64,000 nt of DNA from Flavobacterium ajazii (GCF_010614725.1 NZ_JAAEHL010000015.1:92964-156963), one strand, 5' to 3'. Numbered from the stretch's first letter, positions 1 through 9,468 are shown. The notes: generated from the letters alone by a model not told the origin. Numbers and translations are program-made.

Positions 1-168
1 CTGTTTGACGTTTACGAAGGTAAAAATCTTCCGGAAGGCAAAAAATCGTATGCCCTGAGTTTTACGATTCAGGACAACACCAAAACGCTTACAGACAGTC
101 AGATTGATAAAATTATGACGAAACTCCAGCAGACTTTCGAAACAGAACTCGGAGCAACTTTAAGATAA
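1..168 (+). CDS. pheT: Phenylalanine--tRNA ligase beta subunit, C-terminal fragment
   Basis: The frame is open from the first base and ends in TAA at 166-168, giving the last 55 residues of a protein that begins outside the window. The stretch around SYALSFTIQD, followed by TLTDSQIDKIM and an ending ELGATLR, matches the C-terminal FDX-ACB (anticodon-binding) domain of PheT, which helps hold tRNA-Phe in the alpha2-beta2 synthetase. A hairpin terminator follows at once, so pheT is the last gene of its unit. The call rests on a short domain only, but the pattern is characteristic. Confidence 0.85.
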   Translation: MFDVYEGKNLPEGKKSYALSFTIQDNTKTLTDSQIDKIMTKLQQTFETELGATLR

Positions 169-175
169 TTCCATA

Positions 176-206
176 AAAAAACACCAGCAACTGCTGGTGT
201 TTTTCT
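176..206. terminator. Bidirectional rho-independent terminator between pheT and the DUF808 gene
   Basis: The arms ACACCAGCA (181-189) and TGCTGGTGT (192-200) are perfectly complementary, with an A-run before and a T-run after. The hairpin can therefore end transcription of pheT (+) and of the convergent DUF808 gene (-). Confidence 0.8.
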
Positions 207-221
207 TTTATATAATTTGTT

Positions 222-1103
222 TTATGCTTTCTTTCCAAAAATCTTTTTAAATAGATTTACCACTACCAAAACAACAAAACCTAAAACAAGTCCTGTTACA
301 AATTCTTTTAGTATAGAAGGAAGTTTGATACCCTCCGCTAAATGATGGAAATATGGAATATAATGTACAAAAATACCTCCGGCAACCAGAATTAAAGCAA
401 TTGTACCAATAACGGTTAAACTTTTAATCACCAATGGAAGTGCTTTTACAAGTATATTACCTATAAATTTTGAAATACTTTTTTCGTTTTTACTAAACTT
501 GATCAGCTTATAACCTGCTTCATCCATCCTAACGATAAGAGCTACGATACCATAAACACCTATTGTTGCAACCAAGGCAATTATTGATGTCACTACGATT
601 TGCTGTACTAAAGGCTCTTCAATTACAGTACCCAATGCAATAATTACAATTTCTACGGATAATATAAAATCAGTTATGATTGCTGATTTTATTTTTCCTT
701 TTTCCATTGCCAGAATTTCTTCTTCAGTAAAAGTTTCATTTGTTATCCCTTCTGATTCGTCATGTTTATGAGGAAATACAAATTCATAAATTTTTTCTGC
801 TCCTTCATAGGCCAAAAATAAACCTCCCATTACAAGAATTACAATAATTGCTACAGGTAAAAAAGCACTTAATAAAAATGCAATCGGTAAAATAATTATT
901 TTGTTAAGAAGTGAACCTTTACTTATCGCCCACAACACCGGAAGCTCTCTTGATGAAGCAAATCCCGAAGCCTTCTCGGCATTTACCGCCAAATCGTCTC
1001 CTAAAATTCCTGCTGTTTTTTTTGCTGCAACTTTACTCATTACAGCAACATCATCCATAATTGCTGCGATATCGTCTAATAGTACGAAAAAACCTGATGC
1101 CAT
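222..1103 (-). CDS. DUF808 family inner-membrane protein (YedI-like)
   Basis: The 293-residue protein opens with MASGFFVLLDDIAAIMDDVA and continues with KTAGILGDDLAVNAEKASGF, the signature N-terminus of the DUF808/YedI family; the length is normal for the family. Several hydrophobic stretches (about residues 65-105, 140-190 and 230-290) predict a polytopic inner-membrane protein. The family's biochemical function is not established. A box TAGATTCG, read on the minus strand at 1142-1135, resembles the Bacteroidota -7 element and lies about 30 bases before the ATG, so the gene may have its own promoter. A small membrane-protein ORF lies directly upstream on the same strand. Confidence 0.85.
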   Translation of the reverse strand: MASGFFVLLDDIAAIMDDVAVMSKVAAKKTAGILGDDLAVNAEKASGFASSRELPVLWAISKGSLLNKIIILPIAFLLSAFLPVAIIVILVMGGLFLAYEGAEKIYEFVFPHKHDESEGITNETFTEEEILAMEKGKIKSAIITDFILSVEIVIIALGTVIEEPLVQQIVVTSIIALVATIGVYGIVALIVRMDEAGYKLIKFSKNEKSISKFIGNILVKALPLVIKSLTVIGTIALILVAGGIFVHYIPYFHHLAEGIKLPSILKEFVTGLVLGFVVLVVVNLFKKIFGKKA

Positions 1104-1184
1104 TCTATTTTGCTTTTTTTAATGTTAGTGGTGCGAATCTACCACTTTTTGTGCTAATTTTTTTAACGAAACCGGGATTTAATT

Positions 1185-1304
1185 TTAACTGCACTGCCCT
1201 AATAAAAACCAAAGAATAATAAAAACGATTATAGTACCAAAGCACCCTCCCCCTAATTTTTTTGCACCATATCCTGCCAGCAATCCTCTAAATATATTGT
1301 TCAT
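1185..1304 (-). CDS. 39-residue membrane mini-protein
   Basis: The minus strand carries ATG at 1304-1302 and TAA at 1187-1185. The predicted peptide has a basic, glycine-rich N-terminal half (FRGLLAGYGAKKLGGGCFG) followed by a hydrophobic helix (TIIVFIILWFLLG) and ends QCS. This layout, soluble glycine patch then one transmembrane segment, is what a real small membrane protein would show and is unlikely in random AT-rich DNA. I recall similar short hypothetical proteins in flavobacteria but cannot check this. It lies 81 bases upstream of the DUF808 gene on the same strand. Function unknown. Confidence 0.55.
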   Translation of the reverse strand: MNNIFRGLLAGYGAKKLGGGCFGTIIVFIILWFLLGQCS

Positions 1305-1659
1305 AATGTTCTAATTTATTTATAAACAAATTTCAGTATTCCAGTGACCATTTTACTTACAAAACTTTCAAAATAAATTGCAGGATTTACGGATTATCAT
1401 ATTAAAAATTCTACTCAGAATTTAAACAATATCATTTTTACTCTTCAGTTCAATACTGGTTAACTTTTACTAATTATTAGGTAATTAAGTACATATTCCG
1501 GAACTAAAAATACCTCTAACTTGCTTTATCAAAGAAGGTTAAAAATTAATACGGTATTTCAAAAGCTTTCCCCTCAATAAATAAAAGAGATTTGGAATAC
1601 TTATTAATGTAGTACTAAAGATTTTATTTCAAAAAATTAACACCCAAAAATTTTACACA
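1305..1659. other. AT-rich intergenic region between divergent units
   Basis: No open frame of convincing composition was found. The segment separates the minus-strand mini-protein from the plus-strand secreted protein, so it should hold both promoters. No exact TAnnTTTG box with a well-spaced -33 TTG was located. Confidence 0.5.
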
Positions 1660-4272
1660 ATGAAACAAAAAAAACTACTTCATTTTTTACCATTTCTATT
1701 TCTTAGCACCTTAATGCTATTTGTAGGAAAATCAAATGCTCAAGTCAATTTAGCACTGCTGAATTCAACAAAAGTTAAGACATCCCACGTTTCTCCCTGG
1801 GAAAACCTTAATGCCGTGAATGACGGTTTTGCACCAATTAGCTCAGATGACAGAACTAACCCGGTTTATGGAAACTGGGACGGAGATGCCGCTTACAATA
1901 CTTATAACTGGATTGAATACGAATGGAATTTTGCACATGAAATAAATTCTGTCGGAGTTTACTGGTTTACAGATTATGGTGGTATTGGACAGCCTACGGA
2001 CGCATACATTCAATATTGGGATGGGATAAATTGGATTAACGGCGGCGCTATTGGACTGGCACTAAACCAGTTCAATACTATCCAAAATTTAAACTTCAAA
2101 TCCCGAAAATTAAGAATTTACATGAAAAGTGCAACTGCTACAGGTATAACTGAATTTCAGGTGTTCGGTGTTGAGACTACTGCTTGTGATGCGAGTGAAT
2201 TAGCCGCCAGTGTCAAAGTAAACAATGGACAAGAAAAAAACATCAATTATGCGGTTGTTTCTTCCGGAGAAAGTGTAGAGTTTAAAGCAACTGTCCCTAA
2301 TAATGAAACCGGAGCCAAAATGAAATGGACCGGTCCAAATAACTTTGAATCTTTAGATCAGAATATAACTTTATCAAATTTACAGGAAGTCAACTCAGGA
2401 ACCTATACCTTTTTGTATGTTAACAGTTGTGGTACCGAAAGTTCCATCGATTTTTATCTGACTTTTAAAGGACAAGATGGCGATTTTACTTCCTGGCCTT
2501 CTTACGGTACTGCTCTTCATTACGATTTTAAAAGCGATTATCCGAATTTCCCAAAACCAACCAAAAATCTGGAGGAAGATTATCCCGGATATAATGGCTG
2601 TAATGTTGCCAAATCCAGAAATTACGGCTCATGGACTTTTGTCGCAGGCCCAAATGCAAATCCTTTAGTTACAGATACTGCTGTAGACTTAATGCTAAAA
2701 CGTTTAGATGACGATTTTACTTTTCTTAGAGATAATATGGGCTGGCCTCCAGACAAATTATACAGAGAAGGCTATCGCAGTTCTGTATATTTATATGGTT
2801 CACAGTTATGTACCGATAATGCCTCAAATACAGATTTAGGAGGATGGCAAAGTGGTGTTGGAACTCCGGATGGACAAAGTTGGCCAATGGTACTTTTATC
2901 TTACTATCCGGTTGCCAGTTTTGATCCTGCTACAACTTTCCCGGATGCTAAATATCAAACCGGAGCTTGTGTACATGAAGGGATTCACGCTATATATGCA
3001 TCATTACCAGGGTGTCGAAATTCCGCATGGTTTCACGAAGGCTCAAATGTTTGGCTGCAAACAGTTTTAGACATAAAAAAAACAGGAAGCGAAGACTACA
3101 GTAATGTTGATTTAGGATGGTTAAGTGCCGGTTCAGTTATAGCGCCTTTTATTCCGATTGAATGTTACAGCGGATGGCTTCAGGACGGAACTTTTGGAGG
3201 ACCTTCTGCTGAAGGTGTAGCCTCCGGAGTTCAGGATGGGAACGGAAATAATTTAATATTGACCCGAAATGTTATTGGAGGTGTTCAATACAGTTCAGTT
3301 TTTCCGACTTTCTTAGGAGAAATTGTGGGTGAAAAAAGTTTACCTTGGGTTTGGAATTATTGCGAGGGCCGAGTATTGGAAGGTATTGCTAATGGTAACG
3401 GAACAGTTAATGGTATTGGAGATGCAAAAACACGTAAAATGGTTCAGGAATACAGAGCCCGATTAGCATTAGCTGATTTTGGAAAATTTGAAAAGCCAAT
3501 TTTAAGCTTGTATCGAAATAATATGGGGCTTGAAGTGAAATCTGAACAACCTGCCGTGATAAATGTAGAGAAATGGAATGCCACGCCTTATGCTGTAACA
3601 ACTTTAGACGAAAATGATTTTTTAGTTCCTGAAGAAAAAACGCTGCCTGGCTGGTCCGGAGCTAACTTTATTCCAATTCATGTTCAGGGAAATGAAGCTA
3701 CTGTATTTTTTCAGCCTTTAGGAAAAAATATGTCTTTACAGTTATGCTATCGTACCAAAGAAGGAAAAACCATTTATTCACAGCCAGTGTACGCCGGAGA
3801 CTGTACAATCTCTTTTGCGGAAGGTATGCCGGCAAATGGTGTTGTATTTGCAGTAATTTGTAATTCCGATTATATTTTTCAGGGAGAATCTACCCGTACT
3901 GCTAAATTCAATTACAAAATTAAACTGGGAGACGGAGCTATAAGTACAGCTAGTGTAAATAAAAACTGGTGGGACTGGAAAGCTACAATTTCTGATAATC
4001 TTTCCGTTGTTGATAATTCTGGTTCAGCTCCAAATTTTATTATTTATCCAAACCCAACGAATATTTCTTCTTTGATTAATATTAAATTACCAAATACTTC
4101 CTCTGATACATTTGGTTTAAAAATAACCAATATCCATGGTCAGATAATATTCGAAAAAGAAAATTACAATCCAGAAGAGCCATATTATACAGGAGGTTTA
4201 TCACAAGGCGTTTATTTTGTTACTGTAGAATCTCAAAATTTCAAACAAACAAAAAAGATTATTGTAAAATAG
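1660..4272 (+). CDS. Secreted HEXXH metalloprotease-like protein with type A T9SS sorting domain
   Basis: An 870-residue exported protein. Residues 1-27 form a signal peptide ending SNAQ. Residues ~28-170 resemble a discoidin/F5-8-type carbohydrate-binding fold (NLALLNSTKVKTS, then LRIYMKSATATGITEFQVFG). Residues ~175-267 look Ig-like. The central region carries HEGIH at 439-443, a zinc-binding HEXXH motif, and a further His-Glu pair (WFHEG, H459) sixteen residues on that could supply the third ligand. The last ~85 residues (IYPNPTN to QTKKIIVK) form a type A T9SS sorting domain, so the product should cross the outer membrane and be released or attached to the surface. It resembles DUF6055-type putative peptidases, but the family is uncertain. 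Monocistronic, followed by a terminator. Confidence 0.75.
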   Translation: MKQKKLLHFLPFLFLSTLMLFVGKSNAQVNLALLNSTKVKTSHVSPWENLNAVNDGFAPISSDDRTNPVYGNWDGDAAYNTYNWIEYEWNFAHEINSVGVYWFTDYGGIGQPTDAYIQYWDGINWINGGAIGLALNQFNTIQNLNFKSRKLRIYMKSATATGITEFQVFGVETTACDASELAASVKVNNGQEKNINYAVVSSGESVEFKATVPNNETGAKMKWTGPNNFESLDQNITLSNLQEVNSGTYTFLYVNSCGTESSIDFYLTFKGQDGDFTSWPSYGTALHYDFKSDYPNFPKPTKNLEEDYPGYNGCNVAKSRNYGSWTFVAGPNANPLVTDTAVDLMLKRLDDDFTFLRDNMGWPPDKLYREGYRSSVYLYGSQLCTDNASNTDLGGWQSGVGTPDGQSWPMVLLSYYPVASFDPATTFPDAKYQTGACVHEGIHAIYASLPGCRNSAWFHEGSNVWLQTVLDIKKTGSEDYSNVDLGWLSAGSVIAPFIPIECYSGWLQDGTFGGPSAEGVASGVQDGNGNNLILTRNVIGGVQYSSVFPTFLGEIVGEKSLPWVWNYCEGRVLEGIANGNGTVNGIGDAKTRKMVQEYRARLALADFGKFEKPILSLYRNNMGLEVKSEQPAVINVEKWNATPYAVTTLDENDFLVPEEKTLPGWSGANFIPIHVQGNEATVFFQPLGKNMSLQLCYRTKEGKTIYSQPVYAGDCTISFAEGMPANGVVFAVICNSDYIFQGESTRTAKFNYKIKLGDGAISTASVNKNWWDWKATISDNLSVVDNSGSAPNFIIYPNPTNISSLINIKLPNTSSDTFGLKITNIHGQIIFEKENYNPEEPYYTGGLSQGVYFVTVESQNFKQTKKIIVK

Positions 4273-4295
4273 ATGTATATTAAGTTTTACATATC

Positions 4296-4330
4296 AAAAA
4301 AAACACCAGCCTATTTAGACTGGTGTTTTT
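4296..4330. terminator. Bidirectional terminator between the secreted protease-like gene and clpB
   Basis: AAACACCAG (4301-4309) pairs with CTGGTGTTT (4320-4328), with an A-run on the left and a T-run on the right. It lies between two convergent genes and can serve both. Confidence 0.8.
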
Positions 4331-4340
4331 ACTTGTAAAA

Positions 4341-6944
4341 TTATTCTTCTTTTTGCGTCTGATTTCTGAAAACCAGATTACCATCAAAAGCATCTAATAA
4401 AATAATGCTGTCTGTTGTTATGTTTCCTGCCAGAATCTCTTTTGACAATTGATTTAAAACTTCTCTCTGAACCACACGCTTTACAGGTCTTGCTCCAAAA
4501 TGTGGATCATAACCTTTGTCTGCGAGATAAGCAATAGCCTCCGGAGTTGCATCCATTGTAATACCTTGCAGCGCCAGCATTTTGGTAACACTCTTTAACT
4601 GCAGACTTACAATTCTAGAAATGTTATCAACTGTAAGCGGTGTAAACATAACAATTTCGTCAATACGATTAATAAACTCAGGACGAACAGTTTGCTTTAA
4701 CAATCCTAAAACTTCGTTTTTAGCTGCTTCTGTCGCTGCTTCAACGCTTCCTTTTAGGTTTTCAAATTTCTCCTGAATGATATTACTTGCCATATTTGAA
4801 GTCATAATAATAATCGTGTTTCTAAAATCAGCCAAACGGCCTTTATTATCAGTTAAACGACCTTCGTCCAGAACTTGCAACAAAATATTGAACGTATCCG
4901 GATGTGCTTTTTCGATCTCATCCAACAGTACAACAGAATATGGCTTTCTACGAACAGCTTCTGTCAACTGACCTCCTTCATCATAACCTACATATCCTGG
5001 AGGCGCACCAACCAAACGGCTCACACTGTGACGTTCTTGGTATTCACTCATATCAATACGCGTCATAGCATTTTCATCATCAAAAAGATATTCTGCCAAA
5101 GCTTTAGCTAATTCTGTTTTACCAACTCCGGTTGTTCCTAAGAATAAGAACGATCCTACAGGTTTTTTCATATCCTGCAAACCGGCACGACTTCTGCGAA
5201 CGGCATCACTCACCGCTTCTATTGCCTCTTCCTGACCTACTACACGTCTATGTAATTCATCTTCAAGATGTAATAGTTTTTCTCTTTCAGTCTGAAGCAT
5301 TTTTGTAACTGGAATTCCTGTCCATTTTGCTACAACTTCTGCGATATCTTCTCTGGTAACTTCTTCTTTGATTAAAGAATTTCCAGATTGAAACTCTAAC
5401 AATTGTTTCTGCAATGTTTCCTGGCGTTCCTGTGCTTCTTTTATTTTTCCGTAACGAATTTCGGCTACTTTTCCGTAATCTCCTTCACGTTCTGCACGTT
5501 CTGCTTCGTACTTAAAGTCTTCGATTTCATGTTTTACAGCCTGAATTCCATCAACAATATCTTTTTCCTGTTTCCATTTTGCATAGATTTCGTTTCGCTC
5601 TTCTTTTAGGTTGGCTAATTCCATACCTAAAATTTTCAGCTTGCTTTCTTCTTTTTCACGTTTGATGGCTTCGATTTCGATTTCCAACTGCATGATTTTA
5701 CGATCCAAAACGTCTAATTCTTCTGGTTTTGAATTGATTTCCATACGCAGTTTAGAAGCCGCTTCATCCATTAAGTCGATTGCTTTATCTGGCAAGAAAC
5801 GATTTGTAATATAACGTTGTGAAAGTTCTACAGCCGCAATAATCGCTTCGTCTTTAATTTGAACTTTATGGTGTGTTTCGTATTTCTCTTTAATTCCACG
5901 TAAAATCGAAATGGCACTTTCTGTATCCGGCTCATCGATTAATACTTTTTGGAAACGTCTTTCAAGCGCTTTGTCTTTTTCAAAATATTTTTGATATTCA
6001 TCTAAAGTCGTTGCTCCTATTGCTCTCAATTCTCCACGAGCCAAAGCTGGTTTTAGAATATTAGCCGCATCCATTGCGCCTTCTCCACCACCTGCTCCAA
6101 CAAGCGTATGAATCTCATCGATGAACAAAACGATATCTCCGTCAGCAGCCGTAACTTCTTTTACAACCGATTTTAAACGTTCTTCAAATTCTCCTTTATA
6201 TTTCGCTCCGGCAATCAAAGCTCCCATATCTAGCGAGAAAACGATTTTATCTTTCAGGTTTTCCGGAACGTCTCCATCTACAATTCTGTGCGCTAAACCT
6301 TCTGCAATTGCGGTTTTACCAACTCCAGGTTCTCCAATAAGCATTGGATTGTTTTTTGTTCTACGAGTCAGAATCTGTAATACACGACGAATTTCTTCGT
6401 CACGGCCAATTACAGGGTCTAATTTCCCTGTTCTTGCTAATTCGTTTAAGTTTTTAGCATATTTATTTAAAGAATTATACGTTTCTTCAGCTGAAGCTGA
6501 TGTAACTCTTTCTCCTTTGCGTAATTCTTCAATAGCCGCTTTTAAACCTTTTCCGGTAACGCCCTGATCTTTTAAAATCTGAGAAACTTTGCTTTTTGAG
6601 TCGAAAATAGCCAATATTAAATGTTCAATCGAAACGTATTCGTCGTTCATTTTTTGGGCAATAATTTCAGCTTCGTTCAAAGCTTTATTTGCATCTCTTG
6701 AAAGCATAATTTCACCTCCAGAAACTTTTGGAAAACTCTGAATTGTACTGTCTAAAATTTGAAGAAACAACGGAACGTTTACATTTAATTTTTTGAGAAT
6801 AAATGGCGCAACGTTTTCATCCACTTCAAAAATGGCTTTGAAAATGTGTTCATTTTCAATTTGCTGCTGGCCATTTCGTTGTGCTAACTGTTGTGACAAC
6901 TGAATGGCTTCCTGCGATTTAATAGTAAATTTATTTATGTTCAT
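4341..6944 (-). CDS. clpB: ATP-dependent chaperone ClpB
   Basis: An 867-residue Hsp100 disaggregase of standard length. It has an N-terminal Clp repeat domain (~1-145), a first AAA+ domain with Walker A GEPGVGKTAIAEG (~205), a long coiled-coil middle domain (~410-530) and a second AAA+ domain with GTTGVGKTELAKA (~605). The middle domain separates it from ClpA and ClpC. ClpB works with DnaK to resolubilise aggregated protein in the cytoplasm. It stands alone, with ~200 bases upstream before the divergent ytxJ-like gene; no heat-shock operator such as CIRCE was seen there. Confidence 0.97.
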   Translation of the reverse strand: MNINKFTIKSQEAIQLSQQLAQRNGQQQIENEHIFKAIFEVDENVAPFILKKLNVNVPLFLQILDSTIQSFPKVSGGEIMLSRDANKALNEAEIIAQKMNDEYVSIEHLILAIFDSKSKVSQILKDQGVTGKGLKAAIEELRKGERVTSASAEETYNSLNKYAKNLNELARTGKLDPVIGRDEEIRRVLQILTRRTKNNPMLIGEPGVGKTAIAEGLAHRIVDGDVPENLKDKIVFSLDMGALIAGAKYKGEFEERLKSVVKEVTAADGDIVLFIDEIHTLVGAGGGEGAMDAANILKPALARGELRAIGATTLDEYQKYFEKDKALERRFQKVLIDEPDTESAISILRGIKEKYETHHKVQIKDEAIIAAVELSQRYITNRFLPDKAIDLMDEAASKLRMEINSKPEELDVLDRKIMQLEIEIEAIKREKEESKLKILGMELANLKEERNEIYAKWKQEKDIVDGIQAVKHEIEDFKYEAERAEREGDYGKVAEIRYGKIKEAQERQETLQKQLLEFQSGNSLIKEEVTREDIAEVVAKWTGIPVTKMLQTEREKLLHLEDELHRRVVGQEEAIEAVSDAVRRSRAGLQDMKKPVGSFLFLGTTGVGKTELAKALAEYLFDDENAMTRIDMSEYQERHSVSRLVGAPPGYVGYDEGGQLTEAVRRKPYSVVLLDEIEKAHPDTFNILLQVLDEGRLTDNKGRLADFRNTIIIMTSNMASNIIQEKFENLKGSVEAATEAAKNEVLGLLKQTVRPEFINRIDEIVMFTPLTVDNISRIVSLQLKSVTKMLALQGITMDATPEAIAYLADKGYDPHFGARPVKRVVQREVLNQLSKEILAGNITTDSIILLDAFDGNLVFRNQTQKEE

Positions 6945-7030
6945 ATTTTTATGATTTGATGATTATTGTTTAAATATTCGATACCATTAAAGTTAAGATT
7001 TATAGAGTTCCGTTTTTAACTCAAAAAAAT

Positions 7031-7038
7031 TAACTTTG
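7031..7038 (+). promoter_or_regulatory. Possible -7 box upstream of the ytxJ-like gene
   Basis: TAACTTTG fits the Bacteroidota -7 consensus TAnnTTTG. It lies about 110 bases before the ATG at 7147, and no clear -33 TTG is properly spaced, so this is a weak call. Confidence 0.3.
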
Positions 7039-7146
7039 TATTCGAATAGACAAATTATATTCCACAGTAAAAAAACAGACAAAATGACTGTATAAATCTG
7101 TTTTTAGCGTTTTTTATATGTCAAAAAGTCACAAAACAAGTCAAAT

Positions 7147-7536
7147 ATGAGTTTTTTTAATTCACTTTTCGGAAATTCAGATAATTCAGAAGCTTCAAAA
7201 AGCAAAGTAAACTGGACAGAATTAACCAACATTCTTCAATTACAGGAAGTAGAAGCAATATCAAATGAAAAACCAGTTGTAATTTTTAAACATAGCACAC
7301 GATGCAGCATTAGCAGAATGGCTTTAAAACAATTTGAAAGAGAATACGATCTTGAAAATGTAGTCGACCCGTATTTTTTAGATTTAATTGCACACCGCGA
7401 TATTTCAAATGAAATTGCAGAAAGATATAATGTTTACCATGAATCCCCGCAATTGATTTTAATCAAAAATGGGAAAGCAGTTTACGATGTTTCACACAGC
7501 AGTATTGATGCTGAAACACTGAAAAGCAAAGTTTAG
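7147..7536 (+). CDS. ytxJ: YtxJ-like bacillithiol-system thiol protein
   Basis: A 129-residue cytoplasmic protein with a thioredoxin-like fold. The motif FKHSTRCSISRMAL (~residues 48-61) carries a monothiol CSIS centre in place of CxxC. The segment HESPQLILIKNGKAVYDVSH contains the cis-Pro loop usual in this fold. This matches the YtxJ family, proposed to work in the bacillithiol redox system as a monothiol bacilliredoxin-like protein. The start at 7147 gives a typical N-terminus with FFNSLF. The gene stands alone between clpB and the lptA-like gene, with a weak hairpin downstream. Confidence 0.8.
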   Translation: MSFFNSLFGNSDNSEASKSKVNWTELTNILQLQEVEAISNEKPVVIFKHSTRCSISRMALKQFEREYDLENVVDPYFLDLIAHRDISNEIAERYNVYHESPQLILIKNGKAVYDVSHSSIDAETLKSKV

Positions 7537-7565
7537 ATTTTATCTTTCAGCATTACAATTAGTAT

Positions 7566-7600
7566 CAAAAGGCAAAGTTTTTACTCTGCCTTATTTTTTA
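7566..7600 (+). terminator. Weak rho-independent terminator after the ytxJ-like gene
   Basis: AAGGCA (7569-7574) pairs with TGCCTT (7587-7592), followed by a T-rich run. The stem is short, so the call is modest. Confidence 0.45.
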
Positions 7601-7674
7601 TTTATGTCTTTCAGGCGACATGATTTAGCATTATAAATAAATCATAATATCGATTAAGGTTTTAACCTTTTTCA

Positions 7675-7682
7675 TAAATTTG
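7675..7682 (+). promoter_or_regulatory. -7 promoter box of the lptA-like gene
   Basis: TAAATTTG fits TAnnTTTG exactly and lies 16 bases before the TTG start at 7699, implying a leader of only ~12 bases. No good -33 TTG is visible. Confidence 0.4.
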
Positions 7683-7698
7683 ACAAAAATTAAATCAA

Positions 7699-9366
7699 TT
7701 GAAGAAACTACTCTTTTTCATATCTTTTTGTTTGTTTTTAGTAAGCGTACAAAACATTTTTGCACAAGCACCTAAAAAAATCATAGTAGAAAACTCAGAC
7801 TTTTCAGATGTCAATGAAGCAGAAATTCCAGGCGCTCTTCTGCTTACAGGAAATGTAAAAATAAATCACGATGGAGTTGTTCTTACCTGTAATAAAGCTT
7901 ATTATTTTCAAAAAGAAAATTACATCAAAGCTTTCGGAGACGTACAACTGGTTCAGGGAGACACATTATACTTAAACAGCAAATACGCAGAATATAATGG
8001 AAACGTTAAAAAAGCTTTTGCAACCGGAAATGCCGTTATGACCTCTCCCGATGCTACTTTACAAACCGACACTATCAATTTTGACCGAAATGTTCAGGAG
8101 GTTTTTTACAACACCAAAGGTACAATTATCAATAAAGACAATACATTAGTCAGTAAATCAGGAAGGTATTATGTAGCACAGAAAAAATTTCAGTTTTTAA
8201 CCGAAGTCACGCTTACAAACCCGAAATATGTTATGAAGTCTAATCATTTAGATTATTATAGCAATTCCGGGCATTCTTATTTATTTGGTCCATCCACGAT
8301 TACAAGTAAAACAAATTACATTTATACCGAAAATGGTTTTTACGACACCAAAAAAAATCTGGCGCATTTCCTCCGAAAATCGTATATAAAATATGATGAC
8401 CGGCGTATCGAAGGCGATAGTTTATTCTACAACCGGAATACTGAATTTGCTTCTGCAACCAGGAACGTAAAAATTACCGACTCCATAAACAAAGGAATCG
8501 TAAAAGGGCATTATGCCGAATTATACAAACTAAAGGACTCCATGTTTGTAACCAAAAGAGCTGTTGCTATAAATTTGGTCGAAAAAGATTCCGTGTATAT
8601 TCATGGTAAAAAATTAATGGTAACCGGTAAAGAAGGTGAACGAATCATCAGAGCCTTCAATAATGTTCGGTTTTACAAAGTCGATATGAGCGGAAAATGC
8701 GACTCGCTTCATTCTAACAGCAAAACGGCATTGACAAAATTAATTGGAAGCCCAATTTTATGGAATGGAGAAAGTCAGATTACCGGAACTATTATGCATT
8801 TAATTGGCGACAACGCAACCCGAAAATTAGATTCCCTCAAAGTACTCGGAAATACTTTCCTCATATCCAAAGACACTCTCAGCACCGGTTACAATCAGGT
8901 CAAGGGGCTCAATTTATTTGGAAAATTCCGCGACGGAAAACTCCATGATGTTGACGTAATAAAAAACACCGAAGTTGTTTATTATATGCGGAATGACGCC
9001 AATGAACTTATCGGAATCAATAAAAATATAAGTAGTAAAATCAATCTGATTTTAGAAAATAACGCTGTAGAAAATATCACTTTTTTCAAGAATGTCGATG
9101 GCGATATTTATCCCGAAGCCGATTTAGCCGAAAATGACCGTAAATTAAGAGGCTTTGTCTGGCGCGGAGATGAAAGAATAAAATCAAAAGACGATATTTT
9201 CCCTCCGGAAGAAAACGAACTGAATGAAAAATTAATCAAGGAAGGAAAAGTTGAAGAAGCCAAACCAAATGTTCCGATGAAAGTCAGGAAGGAAACATTA
9301 AATTACGACAAAAAGAAACCTGCAGCAAAGAATGACACAATGCCAAAATCAAAAACTAAAAAATAA
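7699..9366 (+). CDS. OstA/LptA-like LPS transport protein
   Basis: A 555-residue exported protein. The start codon is TTG, chosen because it is followed directly by a signal peptide (KKLLFFISFCLFLVS to FAQA) and there is no upstream ATG. The body is a long series of short beta-strand repeats of the OstA/LptA beta-jellyroll type (ALLLTGNVKINHDG, CNKAYYFQKENYIKAFGDVQ), the fold that carries lipopolysaccharide across the periplasm. It is far longer than E. coli LptA (~185 residues), as is common for Bacteroidota OstA-like proteins. The C-terminus is lysine-rich and probably disordered. Confidence 0.8.
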   Translation: MKKLLFFISFCLFLVSVQNIFAQAPKKIIVENSDFSDVNEAEIPGALLLTGNVKINHDGVVLTCNKAYYFQKENYIKAFGDVQLVQGDTLYLNSKYAEYNGNVKKAFATGNAVMTSPDATLQTDTINFDRNVQEVFYNTKGTIINKDNTLVSKSGRYYVAQKKFQFLTEVTLTNPKYVMKSNHLDYYSNSGHSYLFGPSTITSKTNYIYTENGFYDTKKNLAHFLRKSYIKYDDRRIEGDSLFYNRNTEFASATRNVKITDSINKGIVKGHYAELYKLKDSMFVTKRAVAINLVEKDSVYIHGKKLMVTGKEGERIIRAFNNVRFYKVDMSGKCDSLHSNSKTALTKLIGSPILWNGESQITGTIMHLIGDNATRKLDSLKVLGNTFLISKDTLSTGYNQVKGLNLFGKFRDGKLHDVDVIKNTEVVYYMRNDANELIGINKNISSKINLILENNAVENITFFKNVDGDIYPEADLAENDRKLRGFVWRGDERIKSKDDIFPPEENELNEKLIKEGKVEEAKPNVPMKVRKETLNYDKKKPAAKNDTMPKSKTKK

Positions 9367-9440
9367 ATAAGTTTTCGATTTATATAATTTTCAGTTGACA
9401 AAATTAACCTAAGCCTAAAATTAAAACCTTAGTGACTTAG

Positions 9441-9448
9441 TACCTTTG
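9441..9448 (+). promoter_or_regulatory. -7 promoter box of the aminotransferase gene
   Basis: TACCTTTG matches TAnnTTTG. Transcription from it would begin near 9452, before the ATG at 9469, so the possible upstream TTG start at 9454 would be almost leaderless. This favours the ATG. Confidence 0.45.
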
Positions 9449-9468
9449 TCACTTTGAACTCTAAAAAA

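Noticed and set aside
6121..6567. A 148-residue frame antisense to clpB
   Set aside because: It is a shadow of the strongly conserved ClpB coding sequence and shows no family features.
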